From assembly GCA_038049695.1 (NCBI GenBank), contig CP142451.1, forward strand, positions 45,581,001 through 45,645,000: a stretch of 64,000 nucleotides of DNA, read 5' to 3'. The stretch comes from Cinnamomum chago (lineage: Eukaryota > Streptophyta > Magnoliopsida > Laurales > Lauraceae). This document shows, piece after piece, positions 24,101-36,100 of the stretch (positions within the stretch are counted from its first letter, which is position 1; the number at the start of each line of letters is the position of its first letter). The notes below the pieces were generated by a model that worked only from the letters and a program-made list of their open reading frames with translations, had not been told where the DNA came from and did no database searches. Both the position numbers and the translations under genes were made by a program.

Positions 24101-27100
24101 CACCTGGGCCCACCTGATCAAAGATCAGGACCATCCTTCCAGTTGGGCCCTAAGGGGCGACCAAGGTAGGCTTGGTCCCCAGTGGATCGGACCATTGGGG
24201 ACCTACCTTTTTACTATCCCAAAAGACAGAGGCGGAAGTCCCTGTTTTCTGTTATGTTTACATTTTGTTCCATTGTATAATTTCTATTTTTCTCTTTCCT
24301 TAAATAGAATCCAGATTTAGAAATCAGAAATATAAGTATAAGAGATCCTAACTTGTAGAATGAAATCTAGAGGAGGGACCAAACTGATGAATAGATGCAA
24401 GAATTCAGAATTTGGCAGTGGTAAAAACCCATTTTTCCAATCAGGTTTGTGGGGACCACTGGTCCATCTGATCAAAGATCAGAACCTGTCATCTGGCTGA
24501 TCCCTGATGGGCGACCAGGATGGCCATGGACCCATGTAGATTGAACCACTAGGGACCCACCATTTTCTCCTTAAAATTGCTGGTTAAAATTGCTGGGCGT
24601 TATAGCCCATTTCTGGGCTGACGAACAGTGCAAAGCACTGTACTGTTACTTTTCTTTCTTTTTTTTGGTATTAAGTGCTGTTCTTATTAAGATGGATCCT
24701 GTTAGTCCAGAATTTTCCCAAAAGCCTCTTGTGCCCATTATGTATAAAAATATACTTTTAAAACCTTAGTATATACCAGAAGTCTTGAACTGTTTATATC
24801 ATTACATATTCTGTCATGGGCCTGTAATTTAGTGTGGACCCGGATTGAATCATATAACTTAGAGTTGTATATTATAGGCATATATTTAACAAACCTGAAT
24901 CATGGAACCGGGTTATGAAATAAATTAAAAAATCCAATCATGGGGCAGTTCTTTAACTGGCAGTAATTCCTTATGTAAGATTGGACTTGTAATGAGGACA
25001 TAGAATTTAAAGATATAAGAGTAGTGCCATATAGGTGGGTACCAAGTGTTGAATTTGAGTGGGGCGTATATAAACCCGATTATGTAGAACTAGTCCTATA
25101 TCAAAATAATTAGTGTACATAACTCTATCATAGTTCTATTGCATGCATAATAGATATAAAAGAACTAATGACCTTTGTTAATGAATTTAGAGCATTTCAA
25201 TATGAATATCATACGAGACAGTGGCATCGTATTTGAAATATCAGTAAGGATCCCTACTTCTGAGTATTGATTTGATTAGTGAACCCCTTGTGGGCCAGGA
25301 GAGATAAGGTTGGACGGGGACTGAATTATTGATTGTTGAACCAATCTCCTACGGGAGAGTTTTGATTAAATTATAGAAAGGACTTCCTTTTTGGAAGGGA
25401 CTGAAATACTGAAATTCTTATGATAGAGATCTATCGTATTATAAGGACCCATAATTGGGAATATTGAGCTTACCCAAAACTAAGAGATGAATATGAAATC
25501 TCATTAAATAATAAGGAAATCTATAGGACATTTGTTATCATCTCATGGGTTCTTATTATTATTTATGTTATTGAATTATGCCATTAGTGACTCGTGTATT
25601 TAGAATATTGCTCACCAGTTTTCTGATAAGTGGTTTGCCCCACTTCAGGTACGGGTCATTTGGGGGAGCTTGGCAACGTTGGAGATCAGCCATTGGATTT
25701 CAATTTGTGTGGCGGATGAGAGAGCACTACAATCGTGTTGAAATGATAAAAAGGATTTTAGAGACGAATTACTTCTTTCAATAATGTTGAACTTGTTTCT
25801 TTATGAATTAGGAATTGTTTGTTAGTGGATTTGTTATCACTTCTCTTCTATTTAATTGATCTCTTAAATAAATTAGAAGCATTGCTCAATTCTTTGTCAT
25901 AATTTGATTTATGTGGTGATCTTGATTTCCTTATAGTAATGTTTCAGGTTCTGATGAGCTCTAGGTTCCGGGGCGTTACAGTTTTCATGTGCCAATATAG
26001 CCATTGTTCGTTAGGCTTTCTCTACTGCTTGGGATTGGGTCGGGTCCACTTGACCCGAACCTGACCTAGACTTGAACACAATCCGATCTAGGGGCCATAA
26101 TCAAGACTACTACTCTATGTTCCATCTCAGCAGTCGTGTTGACAAAAGAAGGGGATAAAACCCAGTTTTCGGTTTTGTGTTGCAACGAAAGGGAGGAAAG
26201 AGATCCCCTTTTCAGCTCTCTTGCTTCATCGGCGACGATAGAAGCTCGGCTGCTAGTTGGAGTAAAGGTGGAGATGGCTGGTGGTGTTCGAGGTACACAG
26301 TATGCCTCTACAACTTTTCTTTTTCTCCTTTTCTCGAATTCTCCTTTTTTCACTCGAATGGGGCTTGAAAAGGTTTTGGGTTGGGTGGGGCTTATGAGCT
26401 TTGGTGTCGAATCTGGTGGGACTTTCAGTTTGGAGTGGATTTGGGTACGGTGGCATGGTTTTAGTGGATTAGGGTTTGTCAATGGCTGGGACTAGGGTTC
26501 TGGCTAGGATTCTTTGGGGATTTCTAGGATTCAAGTGATCTAAGAAAGTTGATTTGAAGATTAGCAAGGGTTCGGAGTTATATGGATTTGGGTTTCAGGA
26601 AGCAGGGATGGGCTTGGGTTTCGGTGGATTTGAAATCAATAGAGATGGGCTTGGCTTCTATGACGGCAGGAGGGTTCAAGATGCTAGAAATTTGTGTTGG
26701 TATCAAAAAGGGTTTTGAGATTTAGAAGATGGTTTGATGTTTGACTCTCGGTGGAGACTAATAGCAGGGAACAGTTGGCAAGATGGGTTCGGCGAGTTGG
26801 GGATTGAGATGAGGCTAAGGGTAATTGGGGCTTTAGGGTTGTGGGCTTTGGGAATAGTTGGGCTCAAGAATGGTGTGGTTGGGTATCGATTAGGGCGAGA
26901 TGGGAGGGTGATCACGTACAGAGAAAGTAACACGAGGGAGATGTTGGATGGCCTTGATCAGCAATCAGAGGCGATCGGATCTTCGCTCTAATACTAATGG
27001 ATAGTAGAGTTACATTATTGGGATGACCATGGATGTACGGCAAGGAAAAAAAAACTCATGGCAAGCATAACAATACATACACGTTTGTTCACGATGGAAA

Positions 27101-30100
27101 GCAAGACACATTTTATCCTAAAAAGCAAGAACAATCGAAGAAGGGATCAAGAGCAAGTGCCACAATAGAAGCCATTCAAGTACGCTATGTCTACAGAGGC
27201 AATGTCAAGAAAAACCGAGTTCGAGGTTGAACTCTTTTTCAACCTAGGGGGAAATGATGCACCCCTCCCCACCAATAAGCCAGTGGTAGAATACTCATGA
27301 TCCACATATGGGACACGAGGGTTTAGAGATTTTCTAATTTTATTTCTTCGATTTAATTATTATAGTTTCCAATTCCATTTAATAAGTTGTAATTAGGAAA
27401 CGCTTCTAATTTTCTTAGTTTCCTAGTTTGAGTAGGTTTCTTAGCCCTTAATGTTTCTTTTCCTATTTATATGCATTGTAAGAGACTTAGCTCTCGGACT
27501 CTTAATTTTGGAATAATATTATCACGAGATTTCGGTTACTCGGAGGAACGCCCTCGTGTGATCGTCACTACGGAGACCTCTCATCATGCTTCGGCACTTA
27601 TTCTACACAACCCCTAACCCTAGGGCTTGCAACATTTTCACTCTTTGCTTCGGATTGATACTGTAAGACCCCTCTTCTTTAATTGTTTTTATTAGTTAAT
27701 TAATCTTTTTAATAGTTAATTAATTAGTTTTGTGTCAGATTTGTAGTTGGATAGTTTTGGAGGGTTTTGGACCTAGTTGGAGACCTAAAGGGACCTATTT
27801 GCAATTTTAGGTTATGTTAGGGGGTTTTCTGTAAATATTAGAATTTAGTAGTTTTGGGCTCGTCGAATAGAGTGCGTCATTTTAGAAACTTATGTTCTTT
27901 GAGTTTGTCAATTTGATAACTCATTTGACCTAAGTTTCCCCATTTCTAATATCCAGGGACTATTTTGTAATTTTCAAAAAGTAACTCAAAATACAAGTTT
28001 TTCAAGACCTCTTCTTTCATCTCCATTTCTCTCCCTCAATTGCTCTTAGCCTTTCTCTCCCTCTTGCTCTTCTCTCCCTCTCAATCAATCCATCTTCTTA
28101 TTCGGAATTAACTCAAGTTCATCATCTCCTTGGTTTGAACCTCTTCGGGGCTTGGAATTTTAGCTTGGGAAGTGAGTTCTTGGTGGAATTTCTGAGAGAG
28201 GAGGTTGGAATCATATTAAGGAAAGTGATGCAGGCCCTAAGGTTAGGGCTTGTGTGGAAGTGCACAAGCACGTGTCTGTAGACACAATAAGAAGTTTCCG
28301 CGGGGACGATAACACGAGGACACACCTAAAGGGATAAAAACCCACACAATAATATTAATCAGCTCTGATAATTCCATCTTTACAATGTTATATAAATAGC
28401 AAAAGAGAAACTTAAAGGGCTAAGATTTATACTCAAACTAGGAAACTAACTAAACAACTTGAAATAAAATAAGAAATCCTAATAAAATTGGAAAGTTAAT
28501 CCTAATTTCAACTCAATAATAAAATTAGAAACTAAATTTGGTCCCACACATGATGCCATGCATCAATAAGTAAACCAGTATAATTACATGACATGTATGT
28601 TAAAGTTCTTTAAATCCTATGATAATCATGTTGGATACCTCGTTTTCAAGGTCAACTCGCATATTTATTCAATTTTATGCCATGTAATGGATTGTTTTAA
28701 AGTATATTATAAATAGTGGTTTGAAGGGCTTAGATAAGGACTTATAATGCCTAAAACATGACCTTCAGAATTCTAGTATAAAGATGCGAAAGCAGCCCCT
28801 AAAACAGATTTGAACCGGCTTCAGTTTCAAGAATTCTGATTCTTATGGTTACGGCTAGCCGTAAGTCATCTACGGCTAACCGTAGGTCCTCAGAAAGCTG
28901 ACCATAATCCTTTTAACAGTTACATTTCCAGAAGGGAAAAATTGATAAATTTGAACTATGGCAAACCGTGGGGAAATAAACGGCCAACCGTAAGCTAACC
29001 ATTGAAGAGTATCACAACTAACCATTCAGAGAAAATTATAGGGGAACTAAGAGTTGAATTCCCAGGTTTGTAGCCTTACAGCTAACCATAGCAGGGGTAC
29101 GACTAACCGCAGAACCCTAGATTTTCTAAAAGGACTTTCTAACTTAGATTTTTGGATATGGTTTGGAAACCCATGGGTTATACCCAGCCCTAATTCAATG
29201 TGGGACTTTAGCAGGTGATATATTGACCTGACATTCACCTACAAATTACTTTGGATTCATGTAACACAATGCTAGGTCAAGAAAGTGTTATTTTAAGATC
29301 CTCAATGCTAATTAACCTTAGTAATGCCAACAATAGTGATCCAAAATCTACACAATGATGAACAATATTGCTTTTGGGTAATTCAAACCCTAGGATTCGT
29401 GTCCGTGATTATCTCTTGATTAGCATTGATGATACATTGGTTATACTTGTACATGTATTCGCATGTCTTGTGCATGCATCTCCGTACCCTGCTTATTGTT
29501 TTATGTCATTGATCTGGTCTACTGATTTTGTTTTAGTTTGAAAGAATATAGCGGAGGTGGATTGTCATTTTGCTAGGATTTTACTAATATACATGTCATA
29601 TCTAATTCTCTTATTATATATAATTCTCTTATGTTATATATATATATATAAGGAGATGCTCCTATGAGAGCATCTCTCATCTTACTATGAGAGATAAGGT
29701 GGGGGCCCTCACATTCATATCCCATGCCAACAACTTAAATGTGAGGGCCCCCACCTTTATCTCTCATGGTAAGGTGAGAGATGCTCTCATAGGAGCATCT
29801 CCCATATATATATATATATATATATTCATGCATGATGTTGCCTAGTTGTAGACATTATTGTCATCTTATCATCACATGTTTTTACTTATTATTGATGTGT
29901 AAGATGAAGATCCCGACCCCGATTAATTATGTTTATTGATGGTTAATGATTTGTTATAGTTAATTAAGTGTGCTAGTTATTAGTTGTGTAGATTTAAGGG
30001 CTTTAGTAATGATTTAAGGAGGGATTGGTCGCAGATTGACCAAGTCGAGGGTAAACTAGGACCTATTTGTAAATTCTAAGAAAGTTGAGGAGTTCATTCT

Positions 30101-33100
30101 GAGGGCGTTTAACAAAGTTAGAGGTTTAGAATGTTTTTAGTAAAGCTTTGGGAAGTTTTGAGAACTTAGGGATCAAGTTTGGTACTTAGAAGGGACTAGT
30201 TAGAATTTTGGGAAAGATGAAGGGTATTTTGGGAATTTCAAAAAAAGATGCCACTCTAGCTTTTTAGTAGATAGTCCAAATTATTCCAAGTAACTTTCAT
30301 GTTCAAACCACATCCTTTCGAAGCCCAGAAACCCCTCATTCCTTCATATTCCTCGAGCAGGGACTTGTCGTAATTTCCTCAAAAATTAAGTTTTCGTCCA
30401 AAATCTCGAAATACGTCATTCTTGGGCTCGTTGGAAAGTAGAAATTATTTCGTAAAGATTTCCCTATTGGACCGAATGCATCCGAGGCCTAGGAATCTAG
30501 TTATTTCCAACATCCCCTCTTTAAGCTGCGGGCCCCACACTTATCTTCTTTATGAAAGCCACCCTCTCTCCCTCCTTCCCTTCATTTCACTACAATTCCA
30601 ACAACAACAAGCTGAGCCCTTTTCCCTATTTCTTGCCCATTTTTTCTCCAAATCAAGCGGATTCATTGTCGTCTCCAAATAAAGCACCGACAATGCATCC
30701 ACGATCACGAGCTTTCTCCATTGGTACTATTTTCATTCATTTCCAAGCTTTGCCGCCTCCTCCATCACTGAAATCATCTCAGTTGGACCACTTCCAGGTT
30801 AGATCTCTCTTCCATCTTTTATAGTATACTAGGACAGATCCTAGAGTCCTTCAATCCAGACAAGCAAGTCTTGATTCCATCTCTTTCATAGCTTTTGAAA
30901 TTTGGGGTTCTAAGGTAGCAATTTTAGGGGTTTTTGCTCATAGGTGTTTTCGGTGGAATTGGAGGTCTGGGAAAAAGTCCTAGGAAGCTTAGGAGAACAA
31001 GGCAAGTGGTTAATATGAATTCCACAACATGCATGGAAGGATTTGTTTGTTTCCAGTTCTATTCTTCGCTTTTGCTAGAAATCTAATTAACTAATGTTTG
31101 TCTTAATTCGTAACTGAACTTGATGCTAGATTAATGTAGTTAATTAGTGCTAAAAAACCCCAAACAAGTGCCAAAAATCCCTCAAGAGATTGCCTCAAGA
31201 AGTGTTAAAAATCAGAGAGAAAGGGGCCCAAGTCGCATGCAGTCGGGCATGGACTGCAGGCTCATGTCCGACCAGCAGGCTGATCGGACATGGGCCTTGG
31301 GATTCCATGTCCAACCAGCCCTGGGACAGCCCCTTTTGGGCCTGTTTTTTGGCAGTTCAATCCCACTCCCTTCCCGATCTTTCTTGGGCGATTTAGGGAC
31401 TCGTGCAAGCGTACGAGGGCCATTAAGTTCCCATCCCAAGTGACCAAACTGGTGGACCTAAAACCCGATTCTTTGAGCTAGAATCATGGACTCTAGGACT
31501 TGGTTAGTAAATGGGAACCCAAACTCATGTAATACTTGGACTTGGACCATGTAGGGTTGATGTTTGAGCATACATTCACCTCGGGAACTGCCCAAAGACA
31601 TGTATGGAGCTATCCAAAGTCGAGTGTATGTGTATCTAGGGTTTTGGAAAGCCGAACACCTTCCGAAGCACCAAGAACTTGTAATTCGGACATGTGGACC
31701 TTAAATACACATAAAGGCAACTTGTATTGCTTTAGCATGTTAATGGCAATCCTTGACATAGGTTAATACATAGAAACGCTTCCCGACCTAATTAACCAAC
31801 CTGATACTTGTTTGCACCATAGCACCCATTCATTCGCGTGCACGGCGCAGCATCCATTGTATGTGTAGTAGCAGTCACCCATCGTACCCGATGACATGCC
31901 CCGCCCTTAGACCTTTGGGCTTTGCAAGTCATGCTCTAGGGTATAGCATGCATTGAATTGCCGTTTCCTCCCTTAAGATGATAGGATCTTAGGTTAAGGT
32001 GTTCGTGGTTGCCAGGCGTGCACTAAGGCATGGCGACCTTCCTCGTTCACCAGATTCGACTGGACTCCTTTTATCCCCTTTGGGTCGAACCTTTTCATGC
32101 CGAAATGCAGCTCGACTGACTGGATTGCTTAGGCCTAATTTAGGGTTGTCTTGCCATGTGTTTCCTTGATAGACTCAACTGGTGTTGACCACTTCATCGC
32201 CTAGCTCAACCCCTTGCACTATAACCTAGATTTGTCGTAGTAAATCCATGTTTGGACGGGGGATTGACATTCCACCCATGATTTAGCAACCCTAAGGGGG
32301 ACGGGAGGGGGATTGACATTCCACCCATGATTTAGCAACCCTAAGGGGGACGGGATGAATAAATGTGATATCACAAGTATAAGCTCATCCCCTAACTGGC
32401 CTTAGTCATAAGTGGAGTAACAGTGAACCCAAATTTAGATGATTACTAGACTTGACATGACTCGTCTTGTATAGTCTTATTGTGACATACCCATCTTGCA
32501 AGCCATGGTTGCTTCTCTTGACCTACCTGGACTAGTAGTTAGCCTTGGTCCGGTTGCTTGCATCTTCTTACATCAAATGCCCACTCGCAATGCTCATTGT
32601 ATATTTAGCCCGCCAGCCCGTTACACTTGCACTTCATGCATGTTGCACATTACACCCGACTTGCACCTCGTGTTTATTTGAATGGTACATTAGCATAGAC
32701 TAGAGTTCTATCTTGGTAGGTATCCGCAGTGATACCGAGATGTAGGCATATTTGTGCCAAGCCTCGCATATCATATTATCTGGGCAAGTATCCAAAATAC
32801 CGAGAAGTAGGTGTACTTGTGCTGAGCTTGCTCGTCATGGTAGGCATCAATAGGTGCCGAGATGTAGGTGACGTACGCCGAGCATTATTCACTCATGTTA
32901 TCACTCATGGTTGTAGTTCCTTGTCTTTTAATTATGTCTTGCATTTTATTTATATTTGTTAGTGGTTATCTCACATCCCACTAGATAGGACCGGTATGAT
33001 TTTTGTTATCTTTATTTCTTGCCGTTAATTCTATTTCCGATTATTTTCTATATGCATTGGTATAGCATCCATCTATATGCTGCATTGCACGTTTCAATCT

Positions 33101-36100
33101 AGCAACTCAGTCTACTGTTTCGTATTATGTAATTTATATCGATTGCTTGCTAGACTTCTCGAGTCATACTATACTTGGTGCTTGCAGGTAGCGGGTACCA
33201 TCTCTGCTAGCGCGAAGGAAAAGCAGCTGCTCTGGGGACCGTGGAATATTTGGGGCAGTGCACCTAGAAATATTGTCGATGGTAGTTGTTGCGGTGCAAC
33301 GAGAGTAGATATACACCTTTAGCTTAGTTTCTTTATTTGTATTTTGTATTCGGCCCATGTTTTGGCCAAGATTGTATTAGTTAATGCTTTAAACATGTTG
33401 TAATTTGTATCTTTTGAAACTTTAAATATAATTATGCTTTGCTCTGTTATCTCTTTTGGAAATTTTTAAATTGACCAGTTTACATGACTTATGAAATTAC
33501 AGGTTGATTTATGAACATAATAAGATGCATCTCAGTCACGGCCAAGAATTTGATAGGGCCCCAGAATCCAGGATGTGACATGATGCATCATGTTTAGGTA
33601 TATTATACTTGGTTACTTTTGGTTACTTGGTCAGTTATCTAATAATGCTACATTTGGCGTTACAGGTGACACTACCCTTACCCTTACCTAGGAGACTGAG
33701 GCGGTCAAGAAGACTCCTCAAAGACTAACAAAGTGGACTCTTGATGATGTCGTGTAGACATCTGGCTACGCGAGCGTCGTCATGCTTTTAGGATGGTTAT
33801 CTTTTCAATTGTTGTATTGACTTTTGTTGGTCATTGGAGATGTAAATAGAATACTTTTCTTTTATGTTGTAAGCTTTTAACACTTCCACATTTTACATAT
33901 GGGACTGTATATGCTCTGTTTACTTTATCCGATGATGATCATAGCTTATGTGGATTTATTGCTTAAACCGCAGGAAAAAATTTAAAATGCGATGGAAAAT
34001 GCACGTATCCCCAAACGCAAAATCCTATGGGAAAACTATAGTGTGGGGAAAACATTATTGAAGTTAGGTAGACTCGAATACACTAGCTGCGTCTCGAATT
34101 TGGTACTATTAGGGAAATCTGATTCGGGGGCACGACAAATACAGGTCATCAAGAAGCATCAATTTGGACATCAGTAAATTATGACGATTGTCAGTCATGG
34201 GTTCAGTAAACAGATCAACAATTTGCAGCTGAGATGAGATGTGGGATGAGATGGTTTCAACTTTATAGAGTTCACGAATGAAATGATGTCAATAGCGATA
34301 TGTGTCGGTCATTCGTAAATTTCAGGATTTCCCGCAAGTCTTATAGCACTTTTGTTGTCAACATAAAGAAGAGTAGGTGCTGAGATATAAACATTAAGTT
34401 ACTGGAATAAACGTCAAAGGCAGATGATTTCAGAGCACACAAAAGATATAGATCAATATTCAGTTTCTATAGATAACTTGAAGATGCTATCCTATTTCTT
34501 ACATTTCCAGGAAATTAGGGAATTTCAGAGAAAGAAACACCCATGGTCTAAATCAATGAGTATTAGGACATCCTGCCCAATCCGTGTTGGCATAGGCAGT
34601 GAGCTGTAAAGAAGTTTTTTTATGAGAAGAGCCCACGTCTTAAAGATCCATGTAGATAACAAATGATGTGAAAAACAACACTACAGTGAAGACGCCGCAG
34701 GTCGGACATAAATTCGCTGACAACTTGAACTGCATAGGAGATATTCCTTTGAGTCGTGAAAAGATAAATAAGACAGCCAACTAATGTCCTATAGAGAGCA
34801 ACATCAAAAATAGGATCCTTGCTCTTCTTGTTATATTTGACATTCAGCTCAATGAGAGTATCTAAAGGCCTTGCAATTGTCATACGAGCAAGTCAATGAA
34901 ATCCTTCATGTATTTATGTTAGAGAAGGAAAGAAAGCCATAGCAGTGGGAGTAAGTGAGTAACTTCCAATCCATGGAAATAAGATGTCCCAAATCTTTCA
35001 TATGTGAAAAGATAAATGCAATATTTATTTTAGAGAAACAATGCTAGACTTATCATTGCCAGAAATGAAAAATCATCAACATATACCAGAAGTATAGTGA
35101 TCTGGGTTAAAAAAACCGGACTCGGGACCCCTTGGCCATGGCCGAGTCCGAGTCGGCTGGGACTCGGCCGAGTCAGGTTCAGCTACATGTTAAGCCCAGA
35201 AAAATATTAAAAAAAAAAAGGAAAAAAAGAGAGAAAGAAACACAGTCAACTAATAAGTGAAGAAGAAGAGAGATGCTCTCTGTGGGTGGAAGAGAGAGAG
35301 AGAGAGAGAGAGAGGTGCGTTGGCTGGGCAAAGGAAAGAAAAGAAAAGAAAATGGAAGAAGGAGAGCATACCTGGCACCCAGCAGCAGCCTATCAGCAAT
35401 GACAATTTGCAGTAGGCAGCAACAACGGCACTGTTGCTACAACAGGCAGTAGGCAGAAGGCCTGCAGGAATAGGCAAAAGGCTGCACAGCAACAGCAGTA
35501 GGCAGTACAGCAACAACAGTGGGCAGCAGTAGGCAGTACACACAGAGAGAGAGAGAGAGAGCAAAGAATACAATGGTGGTCCTTAGGGTCGTAAGACACC
35601 ATGTATATATAGTTTATTATATTTTATGATTACAAAAACCTCCCATGAATTTCTGTATTCACATCCATCCATATGTCTCACAAATAGGTCCACCATTATT
35701 TCTTACTAGTAGCACCCTTAAGGAGAGGGAGATGAGGGCAATAAAGGCCTACAAGGTCGGTAACAACAATGAGTTTTCGTTCTTTTGTTGTAGAAACTTC
35801 TAGAAGGATTTGAGGTTTTTTTTTTTTTAAGTGAATTATGCTCACCAAGGGGGTTTAAGAATAGAATCCTACTTAGACATGCACTTGGAAGTCCACAATT
35901 AAAAAAAAAAAAAAAATCCTTTTGCATTTTTTTATTATTTTGATTTCCTTGCATTGAGAGAGTGCAACATTGCCACTTCAACTTTGGATTGCAAAGAACC
36001 CATTCCATTGCTTTTCTCAGTTCTGTGTTGTATTTTCTATCCAACATCTCCAATTCGCCTATGTAGATCAGCCCTATATAGTTTTTCTGGGATGTAAATA

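Larger units (their letters stand above)
22562..25980 (+). repeat. solo LTR, family C (copy C1)
   Basis: Starts TGTAATAACCTGGCC and ends CCGGGGCGTTACA. The flanking pentamers gtttg and gtttt agree at 4 of 5. It is homologous to the interrupted LTR 43708-58348 at both ends. It contains the hAT end fragment 22726-23305 and three copies of a GATC-rich module. About 3.4 kb, with no coding capacity. Confidence 0.75.
27662..34137 (+). repeat. solo LTR, family B (copy B2), interrupted by three insertions
   Basis: Starts TGTAAGACCCCTC and ends GGGGGCACGACA, with flanking pentamers gatac and aatac (4 of 5). The intact copy B1 (39174-41451) aligns to its pieces 27662-28225, 28566-29897 and 33586-34137. 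The interruptions are a gypsy LTR (28226-28565), a fold-back MITE in TA repeats (29652-29802) and solo LTR A2 (29898-33580). Confidence 0.75.

Noticed and set aside
26066..26933. Overlapping frames of 60-140 codons as a host gene
   Set aside because: No domain, frames open on both strands, and the position fits the interior of a decayed gypsy.
26985..26998. Primer-binding site of a minus-strand retroelement
   Set aside because: Only a partial match to the tRNA-iMet complement and no LTR beside it.
35250..35602. Leu/Cys-rich frames on the minus strand
   Set aside because: Translations of GA and CAG repeats.
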